Below, piece by piece: positions 8,277 to 16,032 of a stretch of 64,000 nt of DNA (position 1 is the first letter of the stretch; every line of letters starts with the position of its first letter). Location of the stretch: assembly GCF_000342005.1 (NCBI RefSeq), contig NZ_AOHO01000019.1, positions 209,963 to 273,962 of the forward strand, read 5' to 3'. The position numbers were made by a program, and so were the translations under genes. The DNA is from Amycolatopsis decaplanina DSM 44594 (GTDB taxonomy: Bacteria; Actinomycetota; Actinomycetes; Mycobacteriales; Pseudonocardiaceae). The notes beneath the pieces were generated by a model. It was not told where the DNA came from, ran no database searches, and worked only from the letters and a program-made list of their open reading frames with translations.

Positions 8277-9425
8277 ATGGTCGCCGTCATCACCGCAGCT
8301 CCGCGGACCAGCACGGTCTTCGCGGGGTTCGCCGCGTACGGCGCATTGTGGGGGCCGTACCTTTCGATGTTGCCGGACGTCCGCCACGCCACCGGTGCGG
8401 GTGAGGCACAACTGGGCGCCGCTTTGCTGATCGGCGCGCTCGCGGCGATGCCCGCGATGTTCGCGATCGGCAGGTTGCTCGACCGGTTCGGCCGCCCGGT
8501 GGCGGTCTCGACCTTCGCCGGATTCGCGCTCATCGCGCCGACGCCCGCACTCGCCGGATCCGTTCCGGCCTTGTTCCTGACCTTGGGATTGTTCGGGTTC
8601 GGCTCCGGTGCCTGCAATGTCGTCGTGGTCGCGCTGGCGGCATCCGCCGAAGCGGGCGACGGGCCCCGCGTGATGAATCGCGCGCACGCGTTGTTCAGCA
8701 TCGGCCTGTTGACGTGCAGCCTCGGCACCGGGGCGGCCCGGACCGCGGGAGTACCCGCCGAAATGATCGCGCTGACGCTTTCGGCGCTGGTCGTCATCGG
8801 CGCGATCGCCGCGAGGGGTTCGGTGCCGGGACGGCTGGTGCGGCAGAGCCGCGAACCGGGACGACGCCTGCGGCTCGGCCCGGCGATCCTGCTGCTGTGC
8901 CTGCTGGCCGCGCTGGCCATGGCCGTGGAAAGCGGGGTCCAGCAGTGGAGCGCGGTGTTCCTCGCCGACGTCACCCGGGCGCCGGTCGGGATCTCGGCCG
9001 CCGCGCCCGGCATCTTCGCCGCGGGTATGGCGCTGGGCAGGCTCGGTGGGCACTGGCTGTCCGGCCGCGCGTCGGATCGCCTGGTGCTGCTGGCTTCCGG
9101 CGCGCTTTCCGGGGTGGGCGTAGTGCTGCTTTCCCTGGCCGACGCGCCGGTGCACGGCCTGGTCGGCACCGCCGTGGTGGGCGGCGCGATCTCGGTGTCG
9201 ACCCCCACGGTGTACGGGCTGATCGGACGCGGGGCGACGCCGGAGGACCGCGGCGCCGTGATCGGTTCGGCTGCCTCACTGGCCAGTGTCGGCCTCCTGC
9301 TCGGCCCGGCCGTGGTCGGCCAGATCGCCGGGCACACGGACCTGCGGGTCGCCATCGCGGCACTGTCCGTGGCCTCGGTCGCGGTCTGCCTGCTCGCGCT
9401 GCGCGTGCCCGCCCGGAATCACTGA
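8277..9425 (+). CDS. MFS-type membrane transporter
   Basis: A 382-residue major-facilitator protein with about twelve spans, including AQLGAALLIGALAAMPAM, the loop 2-3 motif IGRLLDRFGRP (consensus GxLaDrxGrkxxl) and a second-half counterpart GRLGGHWLSGRASDR. The ATG at 8277 follows AAGGA; upstream in-frame codons lack a ribosome site. The P450 starts 16 bp after its stop, so exporter and oxidase are probably co-transcribed. It is likely an efflux pump, with substrate unknown. Confidence 0.82.
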   Translation: MVAVITAAPRTSTVFAGFAAYGALWGPYLSMLPDVRHATGAGEAQLGAALLIGALAAMPAMFAIGRLLDRFGRPVAVSTFAGFALIAPTPALAGSVPALFLTLGLFGFGSGACNVVVVALAASAEAGDGPRVMNRAHALFSIGLLTCSLGTGAARTAGVPAEMIALTLSALVVIGAIAARGSVPGRLVRQSREPGRRLRLGPAILLLCLLAALAMAVESGVQQWSAVFLADVTRAPVGISAAAPGIFAAGMALGRLGGHWLSGRASDRLVLLASGALSGVGVVLLSLADAPVHGLVGTAVVGGAISVSTPTVYGLIGRGATPEDRGAVIGSAASLASVGLLLGPAVVGQIAGHTDLRVAIAALSVASVAVCLLALRVPARNH

Positions 9426-9441
9426 TCGGAGGAGGGACCCG

Positions 9442-10683
9442 ATGGGCGACGTAACAGGAGGTCGTGGGGGCTCGGATTTCGCCGAAGGGCGGCACCGGCG
9501 ACTGCTCGTCGGGGACGACATCCCCGCCGGATGCCCCTTCGGTTCCCGGCAGCGCGACGGGCGGCGTGAATGGCTGGTGAGCAGCTATTCCGAAGCGCGC
9601 GAATTCCTGCGTGACAAGCGGTTCAGCCGGGCCGTACTGGCCGAGAGGACCCATCCGCGCGGGCCGGCCACCCGGATGTCGGTGACCGATCTCGACCCGC
9701 CGCGGCACACGCGGATCCGGAAGCTGATCGGCGGCGCGTTCTCCGCGCGTCGCGCGGAACAACTGCGCGACTACGTCGAAACCACGGCCGGTGACCTGCT
9801 CGAAAGGCTGATCGACACTGGTCCCACCGCGGACCTGATCACCGATTTCTGCGCCCCGCTGACCTTCACGGCACAGGCCGAACTGCTGGGCGTGCCGCCG
9901 TCACGCCGCGAAGCCGTCCGTAAACGCGCGAACGCACGGCTCGGCAAGCCCGGCTCACCGCGAACCGCCGTCTACCAAGGCGAACTGCTGCTGCACGACG
10001 AGGTCGCGATGATGCTCGCCGACACCGAAGACCCGCCATCCGGGCTGATGGCGGAACTCATCGAGGCACATCGCTCGGGCACGCTCGACGAAACCGAACT
10101 GACCGGGCTGGCGGCATCGTTGTTCTTCGACGGGCACGCGCTGGCGGCCGCGCAGATCGCCAACGCGGTGCTGTGCCTGATCTCCCGGCCGGGCCTGCTG
10201 GCCTCGCTGGACGCGAACCCGGCGCTGGTCGACGCCGCCGTCGAGGAGACGTTGCGGTACAGCCCTTCGGTGAACTTCAGCATGACACGGGTCGCGACGG
10301 AGGAAGTCACCCTCGCGGGCACCCGGATCGAGCAGGGCGACCTGGTGACAGCGCTGCTGCCGGTGGTCAACCGCGACGAAGAGGTCTTCGCCGACCCGGA
10401 CAGTTTCTCGGTGGACCGGAACGGACGGCACCTGTCGTTCGGGCACGGCACGCACCACTGCATCGGCGCCCACCTCGCGCGGGTCGAGATCCAGTCGGCG
10501 CTACGCGCGCTTTCCCGTCACGCGCCCGGACTTTCGCTCGCCGTGCCCGAATCCTCCCTGAGCTGGACGGTCTCGCCGACGATGCGGGCATTATCCGCGC
10601 TGCCGGTCCGCTGGACTTCTTCCGGCGTGCTCGACCCCTTGGAGCGTCGCGCGAGGCGGTGGGAGGATCGGCCGGCGGCCTGA
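9442..10683 (+). CDS. Cytochrome P450 lacking the usual I-helix acid-alcohol pair
   Basis: A 413-residue soluble bacterial P450 with K-helix EETLR, the heme-ligand loop FGHGTHHCIGAH (Cys340) and C-helix HTRIRKLIGGAF. At the I-helix, where the consensus is A-G-x-[DE]-T, it reads D230-G-H-A-L-A: both the acidic residue and the oxygen-activating threonine are gone (A233, L234). ATG at 9442 follows GGAGGAGGG. P450s without this pair often do not hydroxylate by the normal proton relay; they can catalyse phenol coupling, use peroxide or rely on the substrate hydroxyl. It sits with the MFS exporter and may tailor the same compound that is exported. Substrate unknown. Confidence 0.88.
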   Translation: MGDVTGGRGGSDFAEGRHRRLLVGDDIPAGCPFGSRQRDGRREWLVSSYSEAREFLRDKRFSRAVLAERTHPRGPATRMSVTDLDPPRHTRIRKLIGGAFSARRAEQLRDYVETTAGDLLERLIDTGPTADLITDFCAPLTFTAQAELLGVPPSRREAVRKRANARLGKPGSPRTAVYQGELLLHDEVAMMLADTEDPPSGLMAELIEAHRSGTLDETELTGLAASLFFDGHALAAAQIANAVLCLISRPGLLASLDANPALVDAAVEETLRYSPSVNFSMTRVATEEVTLAGTRIEQGDLVTALLPVVNRDEEVFADPDSFSVDRNGRHLSFGHGTHHCIGAHLARVEIQSALRALSRHAPGLSLAVPESSLSWTVSPTMRALSALPVRWTSSGVLDPLERRARRWEDRPAA

Positions 10684-10715
10684 ACACAGGCTTCCGGGTA
10701 ACGAAGGAGTACGTC

Positions 10716-11264
10716 ATGCGCGAAATCGCCGCAGGATTGTTCATGTCCCTCGACGGTGTGGCCGAGCGGCCGGACCGCTGGATGGGCCGATACTGGTCCG
10801 ACGAGATGACCGAGGGCATCAACGAAAGCCTCGCCGCCTCGGACGCCGTTCTGATGGGCAAGGACACGTACCTGGCCTTCGAGCAGTTGTGGAAGCCACA
10901 GGGCGACAGCAACCCGATGGCGGCGTTCCTCAACGGCACGCACAAATACGTCGTTTCTTCGACGCTGGACGAAGCGACGCTGACGTGGCCCGGCACGAGC
11001 CTGATCACCGGCGACATCGCGGGCGAGATCACCCGGCTGAAGGAAGGACCCGGAAAGACGATCCGGGTGCCCGGAAGCCCGAAACTGGTGCAATGGCTGC
11101 TCGCCGAGGGCCTGCTGGACGAACTGGCCCTCAACATCATGCCGCTGGTGGCGGGCGAGGGGACGAAGCTGTTCGAGGACATCGGCAAGGAGATCCCGCT
11201 GACGCTGACGCGCGCGAACCCGCTGAAAACCGGCGTCATCGGCGCCGTCTACACGCGCGCCTGA
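10716..11264 (+). CDS. Dihydrofolate reductase-fold (RibD C-terminal-like) oxidoreductase
   Basis: A 182-residue protein of the RibD_C/DHFR-fold family: N-terminal AGLFMSLDGVAERPDRW, the ASDAVLMGKDTYLAF segment, and the NADPH-loop region IRVPGSPKLVQWLLAEGLLDEL. Members are NADPH-binding reductases of mostly unknown substrate, often next to other accessory genes. ATG at 10716 lies behind GAAGGAG. It follows the P450 by 32 bp on the same strand, so co-transcription is possible. It is probably not a true folate reductase because length and motifs follow the RibD-like branch. Confidence 0.85.
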   Translation: MREIAAGLFMSLDGVAERPDRWMGRYWSDEMTEGINESLAASDAVLMGKDTYLAFEQLWKPQGDSNPMAAFLNGTHKYVVSSTLDEATLTWPGTSLITGDIAGEITRLKEGPGKTIRVPGSPKLVQWLLAEGLLDELALNIMPLVAGEGTKLFEDIGKEIPLTLTRANPLKTGVIGAVYTRA

Positions 11265-11452
11265 CGAATTCGCGGGCAATTCCGGGAACACCGCGATTCG
11301 CACTGACGGCCGGACCATGAAAATTTCACTGTTCCGTCGTGACGAAAACATGCCCCGATCACACAGGAATCGACTACCGGGGATTCGACGGCGCTGCGAT
11401 ACTGGCGAGCAGGCGCGATCATTCACGCGTACCGGCGAGGAAAGGAACTTCT

Positions 11453-13753
11453 GTGACTGCCGCAGCCCGCAAGACCAAGCAGCAACCGGCGGGTGAGGGA
11501 ATCCGCGTCACCGGCGCTCACGAGAACAACCTGAAGGACGTCTCCCTCGAGCTCCCGAAGAACCAGATCACGGTTTTCGTCGGGGTGTCGGGTTCCGGGA
11601 AGTCCTCCGTCGTGTTCGACACGATCGCCGTCGAGGCGCAGCGCCAGCTGAACGCCACCTTCCCCTGGTTCATCCGCAACCAGCTGCCCAAGCACGAACG
11701 CCCGCACGTGGACAGCATCGAGAACCTGACCACCCCGGTCGTCGTCGACCAGCGTCCGCTCGGCGGGAACGCGCGTTCGACGGTCGGCACGGTCGCCGAC
11801 ATCCACCCGCTGCTGCGGGTGTTGTTCTCGCGTCAGGGAAAGCCCAGCGCGGGCAACCCCTCGCTGTACTCGTTCAACGACCCCAACGGGATGTGCCCCG
11901 ACTGCGAAGGAATCGGGCGCGCGCTTCGCCCGGATCCCGAGCTGATGCTCGACATGACGAAGTCGCTCGACGAGGGCGCGATCCTGGTGCCGGGCTACCC
12001 GGTCGGCAGCCCCGGCTGGCAGTTCTACGCCAACCACGAGGCCATCAATCCGGCCAAGAAGCTCAACAAGTACACCGCGAAGGAGATGGACACCCTCCTG
12101 CACGGCAAAGAGGGGAAGGTCCAGCTCACCTTCAAGAACGGCAAGACGCAGACCTTGACGTTCGAGGGCCTGGTCGCGAACTTCACCCGCCGCCACCTCA
12201 AACGCGACACCGGATCGATGAGCGAGAAGACCCGCGCCCAAGCGGAGAAGTTCATCTCCGAAGGGCCGTGTCCGGCCTGCCGTGGCGGACGGCTGAGCGA
12301 GGCGGCGCTGGCGACCAAGCTGGCGGGCAAGAACATCGCGCAGTGGTGCGAGCTGCAGATCACCGATCTGATCGAGCTGATCCGATCCATCAAGGACAAG
12401 CAGACCGTCGCGATGGCGCAGGGTGTGCTGGCCGCGCTCGAACGCATCGAGGCGATCGGCCTCGGCTATCTCTCGCTGGACCGTGCGACGACGTCGCTGT
12501 CCGGCGGTGAAGGGCAGCGGCTCAAGCTGGTCAAGCATCTGGGCAGCGACCTGACCGGGATGACCTACATCTTCGACGAGCCCAGCGTCGGCCTGCACCC
12601 CCGCGACGTCGGACGGCTCAACGACCTCCTGCGGGCGTTGCGGGACAAGGGGAACACGATCCTGGTCGTCGAACACGACCCGGACGTCATCGAGATCGCC
12701 GACCACATCGTCGAGATCGGGCCGCGCGCGGGCGTGCACGGCGGCGAGGTCGTGTTCCAGGGGACGTACCGGCAGCTTCGCGCCGGCAAGACGCTGACCG
12801 GCGCCGGGCTGGCGCGCTCGGGTGTCGTCAAGGAGGATCCCCGGCAGGCCAAGGGTAAACTGCCGATCCGGCGGGCTTCACTGCACAACCTGAAGAACGT
12901 CACGGTCGACATCCCGACCGGTGTGCTGACCGCGGTCACCGGTGTCGCGGGCTCGGGCAAGAGCTCGTTGATCTCCGGCGTCTTCCGCGAGGCGCATCCG
13001 GACGCGATCTTCGTGGATCAGACGCCGATCGCGGCCTCCTCCCGGTCGACACCGGCGACCTACCTCGGCCTGATGGACCCGGTGCGCAAGCTCTTCGCGA
13101 AGGCGAGCGGCGCGAACGCGGCGTTGTTCAGCTTCAACTCCAAGGGCGCTTGCGAGGAATGCCAGGGCCGCGGCGTGCTGATCACGGAAGTGTCCTATAT
13201 GGACCCGATCACGACGCACTGCGAAAGCTGCGACGGGCGCCGGTTCTCCGGCGAGGTGCTCGCGCACAAGCTGCGCGGCAAATCGATCGCCGATGTCCTG
13301 GAGCTGTCCGCGGAACAGGCCGCGGAGTACTTCACCGAGGCACCCGTGCTGGCGAAGGTGAACGCGCTGATCGAGACCGGGCTCGGGTATCTCGGGCTGG
13401 GACAGGCGCTGAGCACGCTGTCCGGTGGTGAGCGGCAGCGGATCAAGCTGGCGGACCGGCTTTCGGGCGGCGGGAACGTCTACATCCTCGACGAGCCGAC
13501 CACCGGTCTGCACATGACCGACATCGACATGCTGCTCGGCCTGCTCAACGGCATGGTCGACGCGGGCAACACGGTGGTGGTGATCGAGCACAACCTGGCG
13601 GTGATCGAGCAGGCGGACTGGGTCATCGACCTCGGCCCGGGCGGCGGCAAGAACGGCGGCGAGATCGTCTTCACCGGCCCGCCCGAGAAGCTCCTGACCG
13701 CGGAAAGCTCACTGACCGGCGAGTACCTCAAGCGTTACCAACAGGCCGGCTGA
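11453..13753 (+). CDS. UvrA-like excinuclease subunit paralogue (DrrC-type drug resistance)
   Basis: A 766-residue UvrA paralogue with two ABC ATPase halves (Walker A GVSGSGKSS near residue 40 and GVAGSGKSS near 500; signatures SLSGGEGQRLKL and TLSGGERQRIKL; Walker B YIFDEPSVGLH and YILDEPTTGLH) and zinc-finger cysteines in CPDCEGIGR, CPACRGGRLS, CEECQGRG and CESCDGRRF. True UvrA is about 950 residues; this shorter form matches DrrC of daunorubicin producers, which protects DNA from the producer's own intercalator. GTG at 11453 follows AAAGGA and is preferred to an upstream in-frame ATG without a ribosome site. The role as self-resistance to a DNA-binding product is inferred from family and context. 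Confidence 0.9.
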   Translation: MTAAARKTKQQPAGEGIRVTGAHENNLKDVSLELPKNQITVFVGVSGSGKSSVVFDTIAVEAQRQLNATFPWFIRNQLPKHERPHVDSIENLTTPVVVDQRPLGGNARSTVGTVADIHPLLRVLFSRQGKPSAGNPSLYSFNDPNGMCPDCEGIGRALRPDPELMLDMTKSLDEGAILVPGYPVGSPGWQFYANHEAINPAKKLNKYTAKEMDTLLHGKEGKVQLTFKNGKTQTLTFEGLVANFTRRHLKRDTGSMSEKTRAQAEKFISEGPCPACRGGRLSEAALATKLAGKNIAQWCELQITDLIELIRSIKDKQTVAMAQGVLAALERIEAIGLGYLSLDRATTSLSGGEGQRLKLVKHLGSDLTGMTYIFDEPSVGLHPRDVGRLNDLLRALRDKGNTILVVEHDPDVIEIADHIVEIGPRAGVHGGEVVFQGTYRQLRAGKTLTGAGLARSGVVKEDPRQAKGKLPIRRASLHNLKNVTVDIPTGVLTAVTGVAGSGKSSLISGVFREAHPDAIFVDQTPIAASSRSTPATYLGLMDPVRKLFAKASGANAALFSFNSKGACEECQGRGVLITEVSYMDPITTHCESCDGRRFSGEVLAHKLRGKSIADVLELSAEQAAEYFTEAPVLAKVNALIETGLGYLGLGQALSTLSGGERQRIKLADRLSGGGNVYILDEPTTGLHMTDIDMLLGLLNGMVDAGNTVVVIEHNLAVIEQADWVIDLGPGGGKNGGEIVFTGPPEKLLTAESSLTGEYLKRYQQAG

Positions 13754-13769
13754 GGCCCGGATCCCTGCC

Positions 13770-13801
13770 GAAGGGGACGTCCCGCACGGGGCGTCCCCTT
13801 C
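13770..13801 (+). terminator. Strong hairpin after the UvrA-like gene
   Basis: GAAGGGGACG (13770-13779) pairs with CGTCCCCTTC (13792-13801), and the intervening CCCG/CGGG extends the stem almost to the tip. The outer sequence GAAGGGGAC recurs in the hairpin at 17054, so the two may be related. Confidence 0.75.
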
Positions 13802-13882
13802 ACCGCGTTCAGCGCAGGATGCGAGACGCCCCGCGCCGCCGGGGATCGCCATGCTGAAAGCCGGCTCGGTGAGGAGGCTCGG

Positions 13883-14164
13883 ATGGCGGTGCGGCTGAAA
13901 CTGACCGGGGGACTGGAATGGCTGGATTCTATTCCGGAAAGCGAACGCACGAAGGTGTTCACCGCGTTGTTCGCCCTCTGCGACGGATCCGCTTTCCTGA
14001 CCTACGGCGTTTTCAAGGTCGGCGGCGGACCCGGCCGCTTCCTGCTGACCGTGGCATCCGAACTGGCGATCCGGGTCCGGATCGATTGGGCGCGTTCGGA
14101 GTTCGAGCTGCTCGGGTTCACCCGGCGGACCGTCCGCTGGCCGCGGGAGCTGGACACGCTGTGA
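13883..14164 (+). CDS. Small hypothetical protein (93 aa)
   Basis: A 93-residue reading frame with ATG at 13883 behind GAGGAGG and a codon pattern consistent with real coding sequence. The protein has a mixed alpha/beta look (IPESERTKVFTALFALC helix, then FLLTVASELAIRVRID and SEFELLGFTRRTV strands). No family is recognised; a small toxin-like or regulatory fold is possible but unsupported. It is isolated between a terminator and the response regulator gene. Confidence 0.5.
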   Translation: MAVRLKLTGGLEWLDSIPESERTKVFTALFALCDGSAFLTYGVFKVGGGPGRFLLTVASELAIRVRIDWARSEFELLGFTRRTVRWPRELDTL

Positions 14165-14330
14165 ACCACGTTCCGCGACGGCGATCCCTTGCGGCATCCG
14201 GCTGCGGGCAATGACGCGACCGGCCTATTTCAGTTACGTTTCCGGAAAGCGTATTCCGTGAAATCACCGCACCGGGTGAGAATGCCGTAGCATAACGACG
14301 GAGCCACTGAACTGGGGTGCGAGGTGCTTC

Positions 14331-14939
14331 GTGGTGATCAAAGTGCTGCTTGCCGAAGATATGCACATGGTTCGCGGGGCGCTCGTCGCGCTGCTGAACA
14401 TGGAATCCGACATCGAAGTGGTCGCCCAAGTCGCTTCGGGCGACCAGATCCTCCCGACGGCGAAGTCGGTCCAGCCCGACGTGGCGGTCATCGACATCGA
14501 CCTGCCGGGCAAGGACGGGCTGACCGCGGCCTTGGAGATCCGCGAAAGCCTGCCCGGCTGCCACACGCTGATCCTCACCAGCCTCGGCCGTCCCGGCACG
14601 GTCCGGCGCGCGCTGGACGCGAAGGTCAACGGCTTCCTGCTCAAGGACGCGCCGTCGGACAAACTGGCCAACGCGGTGCGGTCGGTCATGATCGGGCGAC
14701 GCGTGATCGACAGCGAACTGGCGCTCACCGCCTGGGAATCCGACGACTGCCCGCTGACCACACGCGAGATCGAGATCCTGCGGGTGACCGCGCTCGGCCG
14801 CACCGTCGCCGAAATCGCGGCCGAGCTCTTCCTGTCTCCCGGCACGGTCCGGAACTATCTGGCGGCGATCGTCACCAAGCTCAACGCCCGCAACCGGGTA
14901 CACGCGATCCGCATCGCCACCGACGCCCAATGGCTTTGA
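14331..14939 (+). CDS. Orphan NarL/LuxR-family response regulator
   Basis: A 202-residue two-domain regulator. The receiver domain (residues ~1-118) has the acidic pair in LLAEDMHM, phospho-acceptor Asp in VIDIDLPGKDG and the Lys in GFLLKDAP. The LuxR-type helix-turn-helix (~135-200) has LTTREIEILRVTALG and LFLSPGTVRNYLAAI. The start is GTG at 14331, with GTG at 14334 equally possible. No histidine kinase gene is adjacent, so it is an orphan. It lies between the two biosynthetic regions and could control either; that is speculation. Confidence 0.88.
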   Translation: MVIKVLLAEDMHMVRGALVALLNMESDIEVVAQVASGDQILPTAKSVQPDVAVIDIDLPGKDGLTAALEIRESLPGCHTLILTSLGRPGTVRRALDAKVNGFLLKDAPSDKLANAVRSVMIGRRVIDSELALTAWESDDCPLTTREIEILRVTALGRTVAEIAAELFLSPGTVRNYLAAIVTKLNARNRVHAIRIATDAQWL

Positions 14940-14962
14940 CCGCTTGGAGAGCACGCGATCGC

Positions 14963-15006
14963 TCGTGAGTGGTAAGGACGGTTAGAACCGTCCTTACCAC
15001 TCACGA
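14963..15006. repeat. Family A palindrome, copy 1 (full)
   Basis: Perfect 21-bp arms around AG, starting TCGTGAGTGGTAAGG and centred on GGTT-AG-AACC, 24 bp after the response regulator stop. It is one of seven full copies in the window and probably acts as a terminator. Confidence 0.9.
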
Positions 15007-15039
15007 CCACCCCCACCGGACACCTGGCCCCGGGGAAGC

Positions 15040-15092
15040 GTCGCGAAAGCCACTTTCGCGACGTCTGATGTCCCGAAAGTGGCTTTCGCGAC
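15040..15092. repeat. Long hairpin repeat (GTCGCGAAAGCCACTTTCG type)
   Basis: Perfect 19-bp arms, GTCGCGAAAGCCACTTTCG at 15040-15058 and its complement at 15074-15092, with a 15-nt loop. Only one copy of this sequence type was found in the window. Confidence 0.85.
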
Positions 15093-15163
15093 ATCACCGC
15101 CTCCACGCCACCCGCCACAACGCGGCTTGCGCGACTGGAGTGACCAGTGGCGTTGCGCGGTGG

Positions 15164-15190
15164 TCGTGAGTGGTAAGTCGCGTTAGAACG
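15164..15190. repeat. Family A half copy (degenerate)
   Basis: The left arm TCGTGAGTGGTAAG and the centre GTTAGAACG of family A are present, but the right arm is missing, as if a full copy had been cut by deletion. Confidence 0.75.
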
Positions 15191-15261
15191 GACCGGCATT
15201 TGCCTACCTGCTGCCGATCTACACGAGGGCGACGATCCCCAGCGGGTAGTCGGGATCGTCT

Positions 15262-15300
15262 ATGAAGGAATCAGGACACTCAACGTCCCGACTCCTTCAT
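15262..15300. repeat. Family D hairpin, copy 1
   Basis: Arms ATGAAGGA...GGAC and GTCC...TCCTTCAT (two mismatches) close on the loop ACTCAAC. The apical stem-loop GGAC-ACTCAAC-GTCC is shared with the neighbouring copy at 15329, while the lower stems differ. Confidence 0.8.
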
Positions 15301-15328
15301 CGACGCGAGGTGCCCCCGTCCCGGACCA

Positions 15329-15379
15329 TGATCAACGGAGGATCCGGGACACTCAACGTCCCCCATCCTCCGTTGATCA
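15329..15379. repeat. Family D hairpin, copy 2
   Basis: 22-bp arms starting TGATCAACGGAGGAT with one 2-bp internal mismatch, closing on the same GGGAC-ACTCAAC-GTCCC tip as copy 1. It ends 8 bp before the truncated phosphotransferase reading frame. Confidence 0.85.
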
Positions 15380-15387
15380 AGGCTGTG

Positions 15388-15684
15388 CCACGGGGGCAGT
15401 GGCGCGTCGTGCAGCATCCGCAGGACGGCGCCCGCCGCGGCCCACGCGGCGGGGGAAGCCGTCGATGGCTCGCCGAGACGGCCGAGCGCTTTGCCCCGCA
15501 GGGCGGCGAGCGCGAGCACGGGCGGCTTTCGCCACAGGATCTCCGGAGTCGGGACAGGCGCCATGGCCATCGCCTCGACCTCGACGTCGGTGCGTGTTCG
15601 ACCCGCGTCGATCTTCAGGAACACGTCACCGGCACGCAGAGTCGCGCAATCATGATGTGCGACGACGACTTCGACCTTTTCCAT
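15388..15684 (-). pseudogene. Truncated aminoglycoside phosphotransferase-family gene
   Basis: From ATG at 15684 the frame encodes MEKVEVVVAHHDCATLR, then GDVFLKIDA (the nucleotide-binding Lys strand of APH-fold kinases), TPEILWRKPPVLALAALRG and AGAVLRMLHDAPLPPW, which is the N-lobe of an APH-family phosphotransferase. After PPW the similarity stops and the frame runs into the family D hairpins; the catalytic HGD and DxD lobe is missing. About 100 of an expected ~250 residues remain, so it should be inactive. The 5' half looks undamaged, which suggests a recent deletion linked to the repeats. Confidence 0.75.
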
Positions 15685-15961
15685 GATAATCAGTATCTCT
15701 TGGATCGTCACTGGCGCCGCGAAATACGGAAAAGCGATCACGAAAGCAATTGTCCCGCTATCCGCCGCCGGAATTTCGTTGGAGAGGTTGCGTGGCGACG
15801 CGCTCCCGTCAAGTGATTCGGTTCCGTTCGGCAGCGCGACGACGGACAGTAGCTGAGAACTCCACAGTACCCGGCGAAAGTCACCTTGGACCCGCGCACG
15901 CCGAGTCGGTGGTCGAACACCCAGGCGACGCCGAGTCCTCACCGACTACGACTCACGGACC
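15685..15961. other. Intergenic stretch upstream of the StrR-like gene
   Basis: About 280 bp between the phosphotransferase remnant and the StrR-gene promoter. It has open frames on the minus strand continuing upstream of the remnant's ATG, but no ribosome site or recognisable protein similarity. Base composition is less GC-biased than the surrounding genes. Nothing functional is identified apart from the promoter that follows. Confidence 0.5.
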
Positions 15962-16008
15962 TTGACAACGACTCGCACCAGCTCGAATATTGAAAAGGTT
16001 TGATATTC
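15962..16008 (+). promoter_or_regulatory. Sigma-70-type promoter with dyad, for the StrR-like gene
   Basis: TTGACA (15962-15967), 17 bp, then GAATAT (15985-15990) is close to the ideal housekeeping promoter. GAATAT is also the left arm of an inverted repeat whose right arm ATATTC is at 16003-16008, so a repressor bound there would cover the -10 box and the predicted start near 15997. The leader to the ATG at 16033 would be about 36 nt. Confidence 0.65.
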
Positions 16009-16032
16009 ACCAAGTGCTCTGGGGGCTAGAGG

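Noticed and set aside
15262..15816. 184-codon plus-strand frame across the hairpins
   Set aside because: The minus strand carries recognisable phosphotransferase sequence; the plus frame is mostly repeat.
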